64,000 bases of DNA. It comes from Bradyrhizobium sacchari. Lineage in GTDB: Bacteria; Pseudomonadota; Alphaproteobacteria; Rhizobiales; Xanthobacteraceae. The notes beneath the pieces are model-generated. The model did not search any database. It was not told the DNA's origin and saw only the letters and a list, made by a program, of their open reading frames with translations. The stretch lies in assembly GCF_002068095.1 (NCBI RefSeq), contig NZ_LWIG01000060.1, positions 10,825 to 74,824 on the forward strand, in the 5' to 3' direction. Shown here one piece after another: positions 1 through 8,286 of this stretch. Position 1 is the stretch's first letter. Each line of letters starts with the position of its first letter. Made by a program: the position numbers and the translations under genes.

Positions 1-173
1 CCCCACCCGCCATTGACACCGAGATAGTAGCCGGACCAATCGACAATCGGGGCTGCGACCGGCGGCGGCGCTGCCTTCACCTTGACAGGCTGCCCGGCCA
101 AGTCCGTGCCGAATGAGGGAGCGGCCGCACTGAGTGCGCCGATGGTTGCGGTCAGAATCAGAAAAGTTTTCAT
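1..173 (-). CDS. Outer-membrane beta-barrel porin, N-terminal part (runs off the window)
   Basis: Only the first 57 codons are in the window. The product starts MKTFLILTATIGALSAAAPS, a typical Sec signal peptide with a hydrophobic core and a small-residue cleavage site. A Pro/Ala-rich linker (KAAPPPVAAPIVDWSG) follows, then YYLGVNGGWG. This linker followed by the W-x-G-x-Y-x-G-x-N-G-G block is the start of the Omp25/Omp31-like porin family abundant in Bradyrhizobium and Brucella. By family it is an outer-membrane barrel of about 200-280 residues. The start is the only ATG in frame before the signal peptide. The barrel and stop cannot be seen, so intactness is unknown. Confidence 0.8.
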   Translation of the reverse strand, partial: MKTFLILTATIGALSAAAPSFGTDLAGQPVKVKAAPPPVAAPIVDWSGYYLGVNGGW

Positions 174-1046
174 TCGAGTGTCGTTTCCTTTCGGTGCCCC
201 CCGGCGCCGTGCGTTTAACAATCTGATCGCGAATTGCTGTAACTGCCGCACAACATGTCTTGGAAAGAAATGCGTCCAATCGTACGCAGCGTAAGATTGT
301 GGAGCGCGGCAACTTGCCGCTGCTCCGCCTCCACCGAGATGCTGCGAGGCGCCAGTATCCGCCTTGGGCGGCTTCTTCTTGAACACGATCCGTTCATAAT
401 GACCTACAATGCGGCGCAATGTTGGGAGGCCGTTTCGCTCCTTCTGTCGCGAACGAGCACTAAAGCAGCTGCGCCTGCACGCTCCGTGCACGCTGGCTGT
501 TCAGAGAGTTCGGCAATGAAGACTGTCGATCGAGGGCGCGCGTCGGGCGCTCAAGGTCGCGCTTCCGGCAACGCGGCCGTTCTATCGCGGTAATCGCGAG
601 CGACGCCGTGATGCTCGGTCGATCACAGGCTCGATCGCGTTGGCCCCGCGACCTATCATAAATGTGGCACAATGTTCGTCGACTTCTACTTCGACCGACA
701 GACGTCGAGAAGCGATGCGGCTACGTTTGACAACGCTCTTGCTTGAAGTTGCGGCAACATCTGCCGAGCTCAAGGTCAGGGAAGAAAACAGTAGCCGGCC
801 CGCTTGCACCAGCAAATACCAGCGCGGCCGCCCCGTCTCGTCGCCGATGGCTGTGGCGTCTAGCTTCTTGGTTTCGGAGCGCCACGAGAGCTGCAGAGGC
901 AACAGCACTCGCGAACGTTGTCGTCTCGAAGGGAACCGAACATGAGTGGAGGAAAGTTTGCTCGACCACCCGATTGTCCTATCGCATAAGGCCCCTTAAA
1001 TGCCTTAAGGAAGCTAAATGCTCCCAGCAGTACAGGTGCAAGCGCC
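174..1046. other. About 870 bp without a supportable gene
   Basis: Short overlapping open frames occur on both strands, but none has a Shine-Dalgarno sequence, consistent codon use or a recognisable product. I see no RNA gene or repeat. It contains the upstream region of the porin gene. Probably decayed island sequence. Confidence 0.4.
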
Positions 1047-1289
1047 TCATTGTCGTCTCGACGATGCCAGCTCAGCTCGCAAGTTGCGTATCGCCTCGTT
1101 TGCCAGATTCAGAGTATTCCGCTCCCCGTTTCTTATCAAACACTCAAGGTAAGAGCGCAACCTGCTATGAAGGACCGTTTTGAGATTATGGGCCAGCAAC
1201 GGATCCTTCTCAACAAAGCCCCAAGCCTTGTCAAATGCGACGCTCACGACAGCATCAGGCACCTGCACTCGGTCGTAGAATTGATCCAT
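1047..1289 (-). CDS. Small conserved-looking hypothetical protein (80 aa)
   Basis: The frame stays open further upstream, but the ATG at 1289 is preceded by a good ribosome-binding site (GAGGAG, 8 nt before the start), so I chose it. The product begins MDQFYDRVQVPDAVVSVAFD and is soluble and charged, with two probable amphipathic helices (VSVAFDKAWGFVEKDPL; LANEAIRNLRAELASS). I do not recognise a family. It is the first credible gene after the porin and stands alone, with no operon partner. Function unknown. Confidence 0.5.
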   Translation of the reverse strand: MDQFYDRVQVPDAVVSVAFDKAWGFVEKDPLLAHNLKTVLHSRLRSYLECLIRNGERNTLNLANEAIRNLRAELASSRRQ

Positions 1290-1852
1290 CTCAAACACTC
1301 CTCGACATCCTGATAGAAGAAGTACCTTCCGGGATTTTGCAGCGTGTCCCAGCAAGCAAGACATCAGCGTCGCAGACCTCTTATCGGGCTGCTCCCGATG
1401 CTTCACTAGGACTTATAGATGTTTGTTGAAGTCCGGATGACCGAATGTCGTATTGCCAAGGCGGCATTCGAATAATTCTGGAAGGAGTGAATCGAGTAGG
1501 GGTTGTCACGCACGTCCCTGCCCTAGTAGTCCTGTTGGTTGGCGTCGTTCATAAGTTGGCTCCTGTTCCTGCAACAGGAAGATCGGCGTGCGTAGGCTGC
1601 CCCGATCCGACCTGCGGGACAGCTCATGCGGCAACGCGCGTTACAGTGTCGAAACTCCGCGCGCGCGGCCTGGCTCGCCTGAAGAGGGGCACGCGACTTG
1701 ATTCGGGATTGGCGGAAGCGGCGAGCTTGCGGATGAAGAGCCCATAAACCGCAAACCTTCGAGCCCTGGTGCGTACGGCCTTCACCACTGTCAGCCCAGC
1801 GACACACCTTCGATCAGCGGCGTCACCCTCCCCAAAAACACCAAATCAAATC
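1290..1852. other. Intergenic, no gene seen
   Basis: About 560 bp. A 9-codon open frame with an SD-like CAGGAG lies near 1530-1560 on the minus strand, but nothing supports it as a gene. No repeat, operator or RNA structure was recognised. Confidence 0.35.
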
Positions 1853-2215
1853 TTAGTCTGCAGCTGCACGTAAAAAAATTAGCTTGGCGATCGTCATTCG
1901 ATTTGCGGGAGTCCGCAGTGCTTCCGGTAATGCCGTCACAGTCTGATCGAAAACGCGTCCCAGCACCTGAAGGTCCTCAGGGTAGTAAACGCCACGGTCT
2001 CGCGACAGTCGCATTCGTCGATCGCCGGGTCTCGTATCGGCAAGGTGGCCAAGCTCCAGTTCCGCCGTGATCATTTGGCTTGTGAGTGCGTTGAGAAGTC
2101 TTATCGCTTCTAGCGCGTTGCCTTCTTCGCGCATAAGGGTAGCCACGATGTCGAGTTGAAGGTCGATGCGATCCTCAAGGTCCCGTATGCGTGAATTGGA
2201 AGGGTCAAGTTCCAC
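1853..2215 (-). CDS. Orphan hypothetical protein, paralogue of the 4826-5035 gene (120 aa)
   Basis: I chose the GTG at 2215 because TTGGAGAA lies 6-13 nt upstream and the residues before it are low-complexity. The N-terminal half (about residues 1-65) is strongly helical and Leu/Glu-rich (RDLEDRIDLQLDIVATL, LNALTSQMITAELELG). The C-terminal 45 residues (GVYYPEDLQVLGRVFDQ, then TALPEALRTPANRMTIAKLI) align without gaps to the product at 4826-5035. That gives a conserved block of form GV-x2-PE-x-L-x2-LGR-x2-D-x2-V(T/S)ALP-x2-(L/M)RTP-x-N. The family has no function I know. Two copies flank nolA, which points to an island-specific family. Confidence 0.6.
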   Translation of the reverse strand: MELDPSNSRIRDLEDRIDLQLDIVATLMREEGNALEAIRLLNALTSQMITAELELGHLADTRPGDRRMRLSRDRGVYYPEDLQVLGRVFDQTVTALPEALRTPANRMTIAKLIFLRAAAD

Positions 2216-3114
2216 GGTATTTCTCCAAGGTGGTGAAATGCAAAACAGGCTGAATAAAAGGTACCGTTTCCCGTTCGCTGGACCGCGCACGCGTCGCAGG
2301 AGCGAATGACTGCTGCACAAGCGATGCGCACGGTCGCCAAGAGAGGAGCGCACAGATGTGCCGCGAGATAGGGGAGAGCGAACAGCGTTGTAGATCGCCC
2401 GGGACTTGGCTGGAGCGCCGAGCCGTCCAGCGCGTCGGGCCATGGCAGTGACTCCAGTCGACGTCCGGCAGCCAATTGTGCTGTTTTGCTTGGAAGCCGC
2501 GGCGACAGCTTGAATTGTTGACGCTGGCGACCTAGGCAGGGCGATAAGTCCAGCCCGCATCGGTGTAAAGGGCAGTTCGCCTGAGCAAGTTCCATGCTGC
2601 GGGCGCATGTACCCTCGCCGAAGAGCATGTGTGAGAGCTCTCTCCCTGGAGCCATCAAGTATCATAGCGAAGGGTAGGCGAGAACGTGTTAGATTGCGCG
2701 CAAGACGTTGCGATTGGTCATCGCAGTGTATTCGCGTCCCGTATGCCTCGAATGTGAAGCATTGCGTGATGCAGCCACGAGAGGCGTGAATTGGGCTGCG
2801 TCCAGGCTGAAAAGGATCCATTGCCTCGTGACATTCGTGAACTGTGCTTCCGTAAACCGGCGATCTTATGCGGTGTTTGGCTCGAATTAGTAAAATCGAA
2901 AGTGTTGATGGGATGCATCCAGTTCGTTGATAGCGCACGCCAGCAGTTTCATCGCCTTCATCGAGAACTGGTTGGATGGTTTTCGACGGCGCTCGCCTTA
3001 GTGGTCCTGAGCCTTACCATTTGGTCTAGAAGAGGCGTGCCGCTAAGCGAGGCAGAATTGTAAATGTCCGCTTCAGAGGTTCTGGGCTGGAGGGCGGATC
3101 AAACGACAGAGCTA
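2216..3114. other. Gene-poor stretch with at most one tiny membrane ORF
   Basis: About 900 bp upstream of the 1853-2215 gene. The only frame with protein-like character is a possible 51-residue plus-strand membrane peptide at 2908-3063, listed separately. The rest is uninformative. Confidence 0.35.
2908..3063 (+). CDS. Possible small single-span membrane protein (51 aa)
   Basis: Starts MGCIQFVDSARQQFHRLHREL. It then has one clear hydrophobic stretch of about 17 residues (WFSTALALVVLSLTIWS) followed by positively charged residues. The soluble amphipathic N-terminus plus one transmembrane helix resembles many small rhizobial membrane peptides. No convincing Shine-Dalgarno sequence and no recognised family. 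It could equally be the 3' end of a decayed gene. Confidence 0.2.
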   Translation: MGCIQFVDSARQQFHRLHRELVGWFSTALALVVLSLTIWSRRGVPLSEAEL

Positions 3115-3705
3115 CTATTTGTCTATCATCGGACGTAACTCCTCCCTCAGTTCGACCCTGGGTAGCTCTGCGAGCGCCGCAACGAACGCGAAAAACGCTG
3201 CGAGAGCCGCAAGTATAAAAGAACTGGTGAGCATCGCTGCTCCAAAGTGCTGAGGCGGTCTCATCGTTCGCGACGCGTTTGGTTTGGTAGGCAGCGTTGA
3301 ATGCCGATCAGTACTTCTTGGCACTTTCAACATAGCCGTGGCGCCAGCGGCTAAACCAAAAATCCGGAAGCCGAGTTGTCTCCCGATCTTTCGAACTGGA
3401 CCGGGCCGATCACGATATCGATCTGCCGTGAACGAGGTGCGCTTGCTACACGCGCAGCACTGAAGTAGCTGGTCCGGTTCACCGGCTCTGCCCAGACTGA
3501 GCTTGGTATCGGCGGGAAGTAGACCCGAAGCGTTGAAGGCCTCGACCTCGGCAGCCGAACCATCGCGCATTTGCGCGCGGAACGCAGCGCGTCTTCCGCT
3601 CTTTGCGCTGGCCAAGGTCATCCCTACTTCGGAGCCGCGCGCAGTCGGAGCGGCGAGAGGAGAGAATGCTGCACTCGCAACAGAAGCGTGCCGCCTATTT
3701 ACCAT
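3115..3705 (-). CDS. Hypothetical protein downstream of a NolA-type promoter (about 196 aa)
   Basis: The first ATG is at 3705; an in-frame TTG at 3786 would extend it to 223 residues. The product is Ala/Arg/Ser-rich without recognisable domains. Near the C-terminus there is one membrane-helix candidate (MLTSSFILAALAAFFAFVAA) followed by an acidic/basic tail (ELPRVELREELRPMIDK). The main reason to list it is position: the MerR-type promoter element at 3828-3858 points into it, with about 120 nt between the -10-like box and the ATG. Composition is poor for a real gene and it may be degraded. Confidence 0.3.
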   Translation of the reverse strand: MVNRRHASVASAAFSPLAAPTARGSEVGMTLASAKSGRRAAFRAQMRDGSAAEVEAFNASGLLPADTKLSLGRAGEPDQLLQCCACSKRTSFTADRYRDRPGPVRKIGRQLGFRIFGLAAGATAMLKVPRSTDRHSTLPTKPNASRTMRPPQHFGAAMLTSSFILAALAAFFAFVAALAELPRVELREELRPMIDK

Positions 3706-3827
3706 TGTGTAGGTCCCAATGCTCACCTGAGGTGAACCGCCAGTAGCTCTGATCAGACGTGTCTGCAAGTCGAGGCTGCCCGCCAAGCCAAACGTGCGTT
3801 GGCTCGGCGAACTTCCGACTACGGTAA

Positions 3828-3858
3828 AGCCTACAATCTGACGTTACGTGCGGATCAA
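3828..3858 (-). promoter_or_regulatory. NolA-type (MerR) promoter element 1
   Basis: Read on the minus strand: TTGATC, then 19 bp containing ACGTAACGT, then TAGGCT. A 19-bp spacer is diagnostic of MerR-activated promoters. It is almost identical to the element upstream of nolA (4714-4744). It would drive the minus-strand region below 3820, i.e. the ORF at 3115-3705. Confidence 0.65.
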
Positions 3859-3983
3859 GCCCCATTTGGGACAGCGATGGGTGCGTGGGAGCGCAAATTG
3901 GCGGGGCGTGACAATCTGTCCGCTCGAGTCCATAAAACTCTAGCCCGCATCAGAGAAGCGGCGATCAACCTAGCATGTGCACG

Positions 3984-4697
3984 TCAGTACGGCTGATCCT
4001 CCAAACCAGCAAGGGCGAGATCGAGATATTGCATCAGGCAGGGATCCCAACCAGCCAGACTGCGGGGTGCGCTTAACCGTGCAAGTACTTTCAAGATCAT
4101 CGACACGCGTGAATCGGCGCCGGCGATTTCGCTGATCAGCAATCGTGCTGCAACCGCGACAGCTTTTGCGCGTTCGCCGGAAGGGTGCTCGCCGCGGTCC
4201 AAACAGTCGCGAAGGTCGTCACGGATCCGCCGCCACCGCTCCTCGCGCTCCGCAGCTAAGTTGCAGGTGCATCGAGCCGCCTGACTACGCGTCTCGACCC
4301 GCGACATGGCATTCAGGGTGGCAGGCAGCTCATCCACGCTTACCGGCACCTCGCTGTCGATGGTCATGTTGCGCAAACGGTCGCGCAACAGAGTTGCTCG
4401 AGCGACTTGAAGTTCTATGCGCTCTAGATGTTTGCGCAGCAAGTCCGTGAGCGAGGTCGTGCCTTCCATAGCTTTACGGATCTCGATCAGCGAGAAGCCA
4501 AGCTCACGCAGGGCGCGAATCTGGTGAACCCGTTGCACGCTTTCGCGGTCATACATCCTGTGGCCGCCGTCAGTACGCTGTGTGGCTGCTAGGAGGCCCG
4601 TATGCTCATAATGATGCAGCGTGCGTACCGTTACTCCGGTCGCCTCCGCAAGTTCGCCGATGCGCCATTGACGCCTTCTTGGTGTAGCTCTGTTCAT
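3984..4697 (-). CDS. nolA: NolA, MerR-family nodulation regulator
   Basis: 237 residues from the ATG at 4697, the length I recall for B. japonicum NolA. The N-terminus is a MerR winged helix-turn-helix (about residues 7-75: WRIGELAEATGVTVRTLHHY, then GGHRMYDRESVQRVHQIRAL and GFSLIEIRKAM). A coiled-coil-like dimerisation helix follows (LRKHLERIELQVARATLLRDRLR), then a Cys-containing C-terminal domain. NolA is known as the genotype-specific nodulation regulator of Bradyrhizobium. It is made in several forms from alternative starts and links cell density to nodD2 expression. Internal Met codons compatible with shorter forms are present. There is no SD before 4697. A MerR-type promoter lies directly upstream and leaves only about 10 nt of leader. 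Confidence 0.95.
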   Translation of the reverse strand: MNRATPRRRQWRIGELAEATGVTVRTLHHYEHTGLLAATQRTDGGHRMYDRESVQRVHQIRALRELGFSLIEIRKAMEGTTSLTDLLRKHLERIELQVARATLLRDRLRNMTIDSEVPVSVDELPATLNAMSRVETRSQAARCTCNLAAEREERWRRIRDDLRDCLDRGEHPSGERAKAVAVAARLLISEIAGADSRVSMILKVLARLSAPRSLAGWDPCLMQYLDLALAGLEDQPY

Positions 4698-4713
4698 GTT
4701 GTTCAATTTTCAA

Positions 4714-4744
4714 AGCCTACAACCTGACGTCACGTATGATTCAA
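4714..4744 (-). promoter_or_regulatory. NolA-type promoter element 2, upstream of nolA
   Basis: Minus strand: TTGAAT (4744-4739), a 19-bp spacer holding ACGTGACGT, and TAGGCT (4719-4714). The nolA ATG is at 4697, so a start 7 nt after the -10 box gives a leader of about 10 nt and no Shine-Dalgarno sequence. The arrangement suggests autoregulation by NolA; this is inferred from architecture. Confidence 0.75.
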
Positions 4745-4825
4745 GCTGCTTTCAAAGCTCCAGCTGAATGTCTTGCATTCGAGCACGAGCACGAGAGTGG
4801 TGACTATCCTTAGAATGGCGGCGGA

Positions 4826-5035
4826 TCAACCCTGAGGGGAAAGGGTGATCAACAAGTTCGTCAGGCATGCCAGTTGAGCCTCGCTAGCAGCTGTACGCTC
4901 CAGGATGAGCTTAGCGATTGCTGTGCAATTTTCCGGAGTCCGCATCGATGATGGGAGCGCACTGACAGCGCCGTCATAAAGGCGTCCGAGGGCAGAAAGC
5001 TCTTCTGGATCGAATACCCCGCTGCCTAATTTCAA
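4826..5035 (-). CDS. Orphan hypothetical protein, short paralogue of the 1853-2215 gene (69 aa)
   Basis: It starts at TTG 5035, supported by a canonical AAGGAG 7 nt upstream. Products run GVFDPEELSALGRLYDGAVS, then ALPSSMRTPENCTAIAKLIL. This matches the C-terminal half of the protein at 1853-2215 position for position, but the helical N-terminal region is absent. It may be a truncated duplicate or the minimal form of the family. It lies between nolA and nodD2, all three on the minus strand but each well separated. No function known. Confidence 0.6.
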   Translation of the reverse strand: MKLGSGVFDPEELSALGRLYDGAVSALPSSMRTPENCTAIAKLILERTAASEAQLACLTNLLITLSPQG

Positions 5036-5630
5036 CGTTCAGCTCCTTGTTTGTCATCGCGTCCAGAGCCGCGCACGTCGTCCAGGCGTTTGGCTGCGGT
5101 AGGGCGAAAAGAAGTCATTCGCGCGGCGGAGAGCTATGAAGGTGCGATCCACGACTGCGCGATGCGGTATGGCCACACGCGTGCGGGTTTCTTGATTCGA
5201 CGGCGCGGCACATCCCGGCCATATGCATCATCGATGACCACTGTGCCCACAATGCCTGTCGGTACGAGTCCGAAGCACCCGATCGTCTCCGTGCATCGGG
5301 AGCAACTACTAACTCGGACGGTTGACGACGAGAGCCCTGTGCCGGTCCACCTTCTCGAGACAGGTCCGCACTGCGGCGCGGTTGCAACGCAAAACGCCCG
5401 GCTTAGGCGCGAACGCGTTGCTCCATCCCGCTCTCCAAAACCAGGCTAACAGGCTGAGCCGCCGGTCGGACATCGCGCCGAACGCCAACCTGAGAAGGAA
5501 CCAACAAACGTCTCCTGATGTGCGCCAGGACGATCTTTATCCCGCGATAATGAGCGTAAGCCAGACGAGTTGAATTGTATGTTTGGAGACATGTGTTGGA
5601 ACATGTGGCTTGTGGTTTTCGCGAACGTCC
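5036..5630. other. Intergenic region 3' of nodD2, no gene seen
   Basis: About 595 bp between the nodD2 stop and the small gene at 4826-5035. Open frames on both strands lack start signals and family resemblance. No operator or repeat was noticed. Confidence 0.35.
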
Positions 5631-6623
5631 TTACGACAACGGCGAGACAGATCGTGCAAAATCTTCGGCAGGGTCCCCACCCTGCGAGATGCTGGTGACG
5701 GGGAGTTCTTGTGCAGTTGCCATGCGGGTGGCCTCCTGTAACAATATCTCTCGCATCCACAGGCTTTCCGGGTCGCTATTGTGGAGCGCGGGCCATTGGA
5801 CCGCCTCAGTAAAGGCGGGGAATGGATGCGGAAGCTCGGCGATCTGAAGGGGCATCGTTCTTTGGAAATGCTTTACGAGCCCCAATGGCATCGTCCCTAT
5901 GCGATTCGTCCCAACCAGCAGAGGCGGGATCATGCTGAAGCTCTGCACGAGAATGTCGATGCGCCGGTCGCGGCCGAGATCGATTAAAAGGGATTGCTCG
6001 ACCGGCGTCTTGCGCGCACCTTCCTGCTTAACCGCAACGTGGCCCATCGAGATATATCGATCAAAGGTAAGTCGGCGTAGTAGTTCCCTGTTCGTGCGGC
6101 AACCTACGCAGACGAGTCTTTCCTCGAATAGCGCCGCCTTGGGATGAGCGCCGGACATGAAGAAGTCCGGCAGGATAACAAAGTCGAGTTCGCCGCGGCG
6201 GAGGAGCTCCTCGTGCTCGTCGGTAGGCGCAACCAGTTCGAAGCTGACAGTGGGGGCTTCTCGTGCGACGCGCCCCACGACATTTCGGAAGAATACAACT
6301 GTTATGAAGTCAGAAAGGGCGATCCTGAATCGCCGGTTCGATCGAGCTGGATCGAACACGTCTCGCGCCATAATTGAGAGTTCAATGTGCGTCAGAGCGT
6401 CGCGCACTGGAGCTGCGAGCGCTTCCGCGCGTGAGGTGAGGACAAGTTCACGGCCCCTCATTCCAAACAGCTCATCGCGGAAATAGGAGCGCAGCCGGGC
6501 AACGGCTGCGCTCATGGCCGGCTGACTGAGATTGATCTTGCGTGCCGCTGAGGTGAGGTTGCGCTCGGCTATTAGGGCATCAAGCGCGACGAGAAGATTC
6601 AGATCCAGACCCTTAAAACGCAT
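5631..6623 (-). CDS. nodD2: NodD2, LysR-family regulator of nodulation genes
   Basis: 330 residues from ATG 6623, where homology to NodD1 starts (MRFKGLDLNLLVALDALIAE); the frame upstream is not NodD-like. The N-terminal LysR helix-turn-helix (about residues 5-65) contains SAARKINLSQPAMSAAVARL. The effector-binding domain follows (FVILPDFFMSGAHP, GTNRIGTMPLGL). It is longer than NodD1 at the C-terminus by about 16 residues. In B. japonicum NodD2 acts as a repressor of nod genes and is itself raised by NolA. A NolA-type promoter element lies 340 bp upstream (6961-6991), which fits that known link. Confidence 0.95.
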   Translation of the reverse strand: MRFKGLDLNLLVALDALIAERNLTSAARKINLSQPAMSAAVARLRSYFRDELFGMRGRELVLTSRAEALAAPVRDALTHIELSIMARDVFDPARSNRRFRIALSDFITVVFFRNVVGRVAREAPTVSFELVAPTDEHEELLRRGELDFVILPDFFMSGAHPKAALFEERLVCVGCRTNRELLRRLTFDRYISMGHVAVKQEGARKTPVEQSLLIDLGRDRRIDILVQSFSMIPPLLVGTNRIGTMPLGLVKHFQRTMPLQIAELPHPFPAFTEAVQWPALHNSDPESLWMREILLQEATRMATAQELPVTSISQGGDPAEDFARSVSPLS

Positions 6624-6960
6624 CTCTTCTTTTCCGGCACAAACGTTCTTGCGGCACATAAAACGAGCGGGGCGGCATCTGAAGCGGCCGTATTGGCTCG
6701 CCCGAATGGACATTGGCTCCATCCTGCCATCGCGAAAAGATGCTCGCGAAACGACCGCAAGAATGGAGAGCAACCGGTAAGCCGATCAGGAGCGGTGGGA
6801 AAGCGTCAGGAGCCTCCAAGCTGATCAGTCTCGCCGCTTCCGGCGGGCCACGCAACTGGACCCGGTCAGTTCGCTAAGGGCAGATCAACCGCAGTGTCCG
6901 GTCAGCACCGTGAGCTCGGCAAAGCGCTCGTTCCGTAGCGCAGAGCTAGCCACGGCAGTC

Positions 6961-6991
6961 AGCCTACAACCTGACGCGGTGTGCGATTCAA
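6961..6991 (-). promoter_or_regulatory. NolA-type promoter element 3, upstream of nodD2
   Basis: Minus strand: TTGAAT, 19-bp spacer, TAGGCT, as in the nolA promoter. The left half of the dyad has drifted to ACACCGCGT. The next gene in its direction is nodD2, whose ATG is about 330 nt downstream with no convincing gene in between, so a long leader is predicted. Confidence 0.7.
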
Positions 6992-7229
6992 GCGATTTTA
7001 TCGGCCAAGATAACGTTTGTACTGTAGGCGTGTTCTGCCGCGATAGTGCCGGGCGTAACCTGTATGCAGCGCTACCGCACCAAACGTCTTGCGGGAGGAC
7101 ACCAGCTCACCATTCCGCAACTCTACGCGACCGATCGCCGCATCGGGACGTCTGTGGCAGCTTCTCTGCGAGAGAACTTGAAGCGGCGAAAGGGCGTCTG
7201 GGATGTTGCGAGCGCAGCTTACGGTGAGC

Positions 7230-8174
7230 TTAGCAGCGCCTGCGAGTTGGGGGCTCCTCATCCCCACATGCCATGTTGGATGCCTCCTCGAGCAATATCC
7301 GCCGCATCCAAATGCTCGCGGGGTCGGTATTGTGAAACGCGGGCCACTGCACAGCCTCGGTGAATGTGGGCAAGGGGAGGGGCGGTTCGACGATCCGCAG
7401 CGGCATACGTTTTTCGAAGTGTCTGGCCAGTCGCAATGGCATCGTGCCAATACGGCTGGTGTCTAACAGTATGGGCGGGATTAGACTAAAGCCCTGCACG
7501 ACGACCTCAATTCGTCTCCTCAGACCGTGCTCAAGCAAAAACCATTCTTCGAGGTTCGGTCTCAACGCCCGTCCGAACTTGGCCGCAACGTGTCCCATCG
7601 CGATGTATTTCTCGACAGTAAGCTGACGGGATAGCTGCTTGTTCGCGCGGCAACCCACGCATACGAGGGTCTCGTCGAACAGCGTCGCCTTAGGGTGCGC
7701 GCTCGACATGAACAGTTCGGGCAGAATGAGAAAATCGACCTCGCCCCGACGGAGCAGCTCATCGGGCTCATCGGAAAATGGCAGCAATTCGAATCGTACC
7801 GCGGGAGCCTCTTGTGCCATGCGGTCCACAATTCTGCGAAAAAAGATGATTGTCATGAAATCCGAGAGAATGACCCTGAAGCGGCGGGTCGACTGAGCTG
7901 GGTCGAAGGCGTCCCGCGATATGATCGAGAGTTGGATGTGCAGCAGGGCCTCACGAACCGGAACGGCAAGCGCCTCCGCGCCGGGGGTCGGGACGAGCTC
8001 GCGACCTCTCATCGTAAAGAGTTCATCGCGGAAATACGTGCGCAGCCGCGCGATCGCAGCGCTCATGGCGGGCTGGCTCAGGTTAATTTTGCGAGCGGCC
8101 GCTGTGAGGTTGCGTTCCGTCATCAGAGCGTCGAGCGCAACGAGAAGATTTAGATCAAGTCCCTTGAACCGCAT
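7230..8174 (-). CDS. nodD1: NodD1, LysR-family flavonoid-responsive activator
   Basis: 314 residues, the normal NodD length. The LysR HTH is at the N-terminus (AARKINLSQPAMSAAIARLR) and a NodD-type inducer-binding domain follows (FLILPELFMSSAHPKATLFD, TSRIGTMPLRLARHF, FTEAVQWPAFHN). It is transcribed away from the nod operon, and the nod box at 8186-8233 lies between the two, 12 bp from its ATG. This is the usual site through which NodD1 plus isoflavone activates nod genes and affects its own expression. It is similar to NodD2 throughout; the two genes are tandem and about 600 bp apart. Confidence 0.96.
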   Translation of the reverse strand: MRFKGLDLNLLVALDALMTERNLTAAARKINLSQPAMSAAIARLRTYFRDELFTMRGRELVPTPGAEALAVPVREALLHIQLSIISRDAFDPAQSTRRFRVILSDFMTIIFFRRIVDRMAQEAPAVRFELLPFSDEPDELLRRGEVDFLILPELFMSSAHPKATLFDETLVCVGCRANKQLSRQLTVEKYIAMGHVAAKFGRALRPNLEEWFLLEHGLRRRIEVVVQGFSLIPPILLDTSRIGTMPLRLARHFEKRMPLRIVEPPLPLPTFTEAVQWPAFHNTDPASIWMRRILLEEASNMACGDEEPPTRRRC

Positions 8175-8185
8175 GTTCTGAGTCT

Positions 8186-8233
8186 ATCCATCGTGTGGAT
8201 GTGTTCTATCGAAACAATCAATTTTACCAAACT
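8186..8233 (+). promoter_or_regulatory. nod box (NodD-binding site)
   Basis: 48-bp element reading ATCCATCGTGTGGATG, then TATCGAAACAATCAATTTTA and CCAAACT. It matches the rhizobial nod-box consensus (ATCCA-Y...GTGNATG...TATC-AAACAATCGATTTTACCA) with few substitutions. It lies between nodD1 and the nod operon and would activate the plus-strand operon, starting a short distance downstream. Confidence 0.93.
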
Positions 8234-8286
8234 GGGGGATGTTGGATAGCAAACAGAAGTTTGCAAAAGTAATCAGGCGACCCACG

